NCBI RefSeq assembly: GCF_002868715.1
Contig: NZ_PKLZ01000008.1
Span: 186,001 to 250,000, forward strand
From: Kineobactrum sediminis
Lineage (GTDB): Bacteria > Pseudomonadota > Gammaproteobacteria > Pseudomonadales > Halieaceae
Reading direction: 5' to 3'
Length of the DNA: 64,000 nucleotides
The notes under the pieces: generated by a model
The model's input: only the letters and a program-made list of their open reading frames with translations
Told to the model about the DNA's origin: nothing
The model's database searches: none
Program-made: the position numbers and the translations under genes
Shown here: one piece after another, positions 62,909-64,000 of the stretch
Layout: the number at the start of each line of letters is the position of its first letter
Numbering within the stretch: position 1 is the stretch's first letter

Positions 62909-64000
62909 ATGAGCCACTGGACACCCCCACCTCGCCCGGAGTGGGTACAGCAGGTCATCGACGAAGGTCGGCACATGGATATCAGCAGCCTGGTGTCCCT
63001 GGAAGCCGAGGAGCTGATGGCCACGGCATGCCGCAACACCGGTTATGACGATTTCGGCAGCAACGAATGGTTGCAGGGCTTTCACGTGTTCCTCAGGGCC
63101 CTGGATGAAGAAGCCGACCTGCACCTGTGGGGCCGTCTGATGACCCGCTCGGACATCCTGCGCTGGCTGGAGGCCCGCCTGCATATCGAAGCCGTCTACG
63201 CCCAGCACCCGGAGATCGAAGACGAGGTCATCGACCAACCGGTAATCGTGACCGGCCTGCCCCGCTCCGGCACCTCCATTGTCTTCGAGCTGTTGGCCCA
63301 GGATGCGCGGTTCGGTTCACCGCGCAACTGGGAGATCATGTTCCCCTGCCCGCCGCCGGAAGCGGCAACCTGTCACAGCGACCCGCGTATCGAGCGCTGT
63401 GAACACCTGGTTACGCAATGGAGTCGCGTGGTACCCACCTATGCCGCCATGCATGAGATGGGCGCCGAAATCCCGAACGAATGCATCGTCGCCATGAGCT
63501 GCACGTTCATGACAGAGAACCTGCCCGGCCAATACCAGATACCGAGCTACAACGCCTGGTACTACCAACAGGACCTGGGCTACGCCTACACCTACTACAA
63601 GCGCATGCTGAAACTGTTGCAGTGGAAGAATCCGCGGCGTCACTGGCTGCTCAAGGCCCCCTCGCACCTGGGTAACCTGCCGGTGCTTTTCGATACCTTC
63701 CCGGACGCGCGGGTAGTCATCAGCCACCGCGATCCGGTGGTGGCCCAGGCCTCGGTAACCAATCTGCTGGGCACCCTGTACTGGATGCGCAGTAGCGCGC
63801 CCTTCGATACCCGTGCTTTCGAGAACCTGATGACTCCCGAGGCCGGGGCAACCCGGCTCAATGGTATTGTGGATTTGCTGGAAGCCTCGGAGGTGCCGGG
63901 CAACCAGGTGCACAACCTTCTGTACGCTGACCTGATCAGGCAACCGCTACACGCCCTGCAGGCGCTCTACCGTGACATGGGAGCCGACCTGACAGCCCAG
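62909..64000 (+). CDS. Sulfotransferase family protein, cut by window end
   Basis: Open from the ATG at 62909 to the window edge (364 residues seen, no stop). The PAPS 5'-phosphosulfate loop is in VIVTGLPRSGTSIVFELL (about residues 110-128), and the 3'-phosphate region is in ARVVISHRDPVVAQASVTNL. Conserved HWLLKAPSHLGNLPVLFDTFPDA matches Sulfotransfer_3-type proteins. It would transfer sulfate from PAPS to an alcohol, perhaps one made by the P450 upstream. GGAGA precedes the start. Confidence 0.88.
   Translation, partial: MSHWTPPPRPEWVQQVIDEGRHMDISSLVSLEAEELMATACRNTGYDDFGSNEWLQGFHVFLRALDEEADLHLWGRLMTRSDILRWLEARLHIEAVYAQHPEIEDEVIDQPVIVTGLPRSGTSIVFELLAQDARFGSPRNWEIMFPCPPPEAATCHSDPRIERCEHLVTQWSRVVPTYAAMHEMGAEIPNECIVAMSCTFMTENLPGQYQIPSYNAWYYQQDLGYAYTYYKRMLKLLQWKNPRRHWLLKAPSHLGNLPVLFDTFPDARVVISHRDPVVAQASVTNLLGTLYWMRSSAPFDTRAFENLMTPEAGATRLNGIVDLLEASEVPGNQVHNLLYADLIRQPLHALQALYRDMGADLTAQ

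Overview
The window reads as about 64 kb of chromosome from a GC-rich, probably marine gammaproteobacterium. The evidence is gene content and order: rnd-ycgL-ycgN, ffs-dnaX-ebfC-recR, hflK-hflC, an RND efflux operon, an Mrp-type antiporter operon and a cytochrome P450/DUF1214/sulfotransferase run. A Cellvibrionales/Halieaceae-like host would fit, but that is inference; no rRNA or marker phylogeny is available here.

Layout. 1-5.2 kb (minus strand): start of a von Willebrand A protein, a small membrane protein, ycgN, ycgL, rnd, recR, ebfC, dnaX with a complete programmed -1 frameshift signal, and the SRP RNA. 5.3-10.3 kb (plus): an efflux operon of membrane fusion protein, RND pump and terminal TetR regulator behind a 43-bp palindromic operator. 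10.2-13.7 kb: a segment bracketed by copies of a 24-bp repeat, holding a small unknown gene and two amidohydrolase genes, one with a frameshift. 13.8-14.6 kb: a DUF2165 gene and tRNA-Arg(TCT).

14.55-29.22 kb: a compact integrated phage-like element (about 14.7 kb) flanked by a perfect 39-bp duplication of the 5' half of the tRNA-Arg. Nearly all its genes lie on the minus strand and overlap: tyrosine integrase, AlpA-like excisionase, an initiator gene carrying palindromic iterons (a lambda-style origin), a RecA-fold helicase with an odd Walker A, then small unknown genes and a block of large proteins that look like podovirus ejection (internal virion) proteins. No terminase, portal, capsid, tail, lysis or repressor gene is recognisable, so it is either a deleted prophage or a phage satellite.

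29.3-41.4 kb: Dps, a DUF2267 protein, an outer-membrane porin followed by an orphan periplasmic binding protein, a polysaccharide deacetylase, a Bax-like glucosaminidase, a PrnB-family haem protein, YjbQ, a phosphotransacylase-like protein, an ATP-grasp ligase and a CocE/NonD hydrolase. 41.5-47.9 kb (minus): lpxA-gnnA-gnnB, predicted to make amide-linked (GlcN3N) lipid A, and a second ATP-grasp enzyme paired with an undescribed 665-residue protein that shows a papain-like Gln/Cys/His/Asn arrangement. 48.1-53.3 kb: TVP38 membrane protein, an unknown anchored protein, a dihydrolipoamide dehydrogenase-like flavoprotein and hflK-hflC. 53.4-60.3 kb: an overlapping eight-gene Mrp-like antiporter operon with three antiporter-type subunits and no MnhA. 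60.3-64 kb: P450, DUF1214 protein and a sulfotransferase running off the end.

The observations most worth following are the satellite-like element with its in-gene origin, the ATP-grasp/papain-like pair, the lpxA-gnnA-gnnB operon, and the dnaX frameshift signal.
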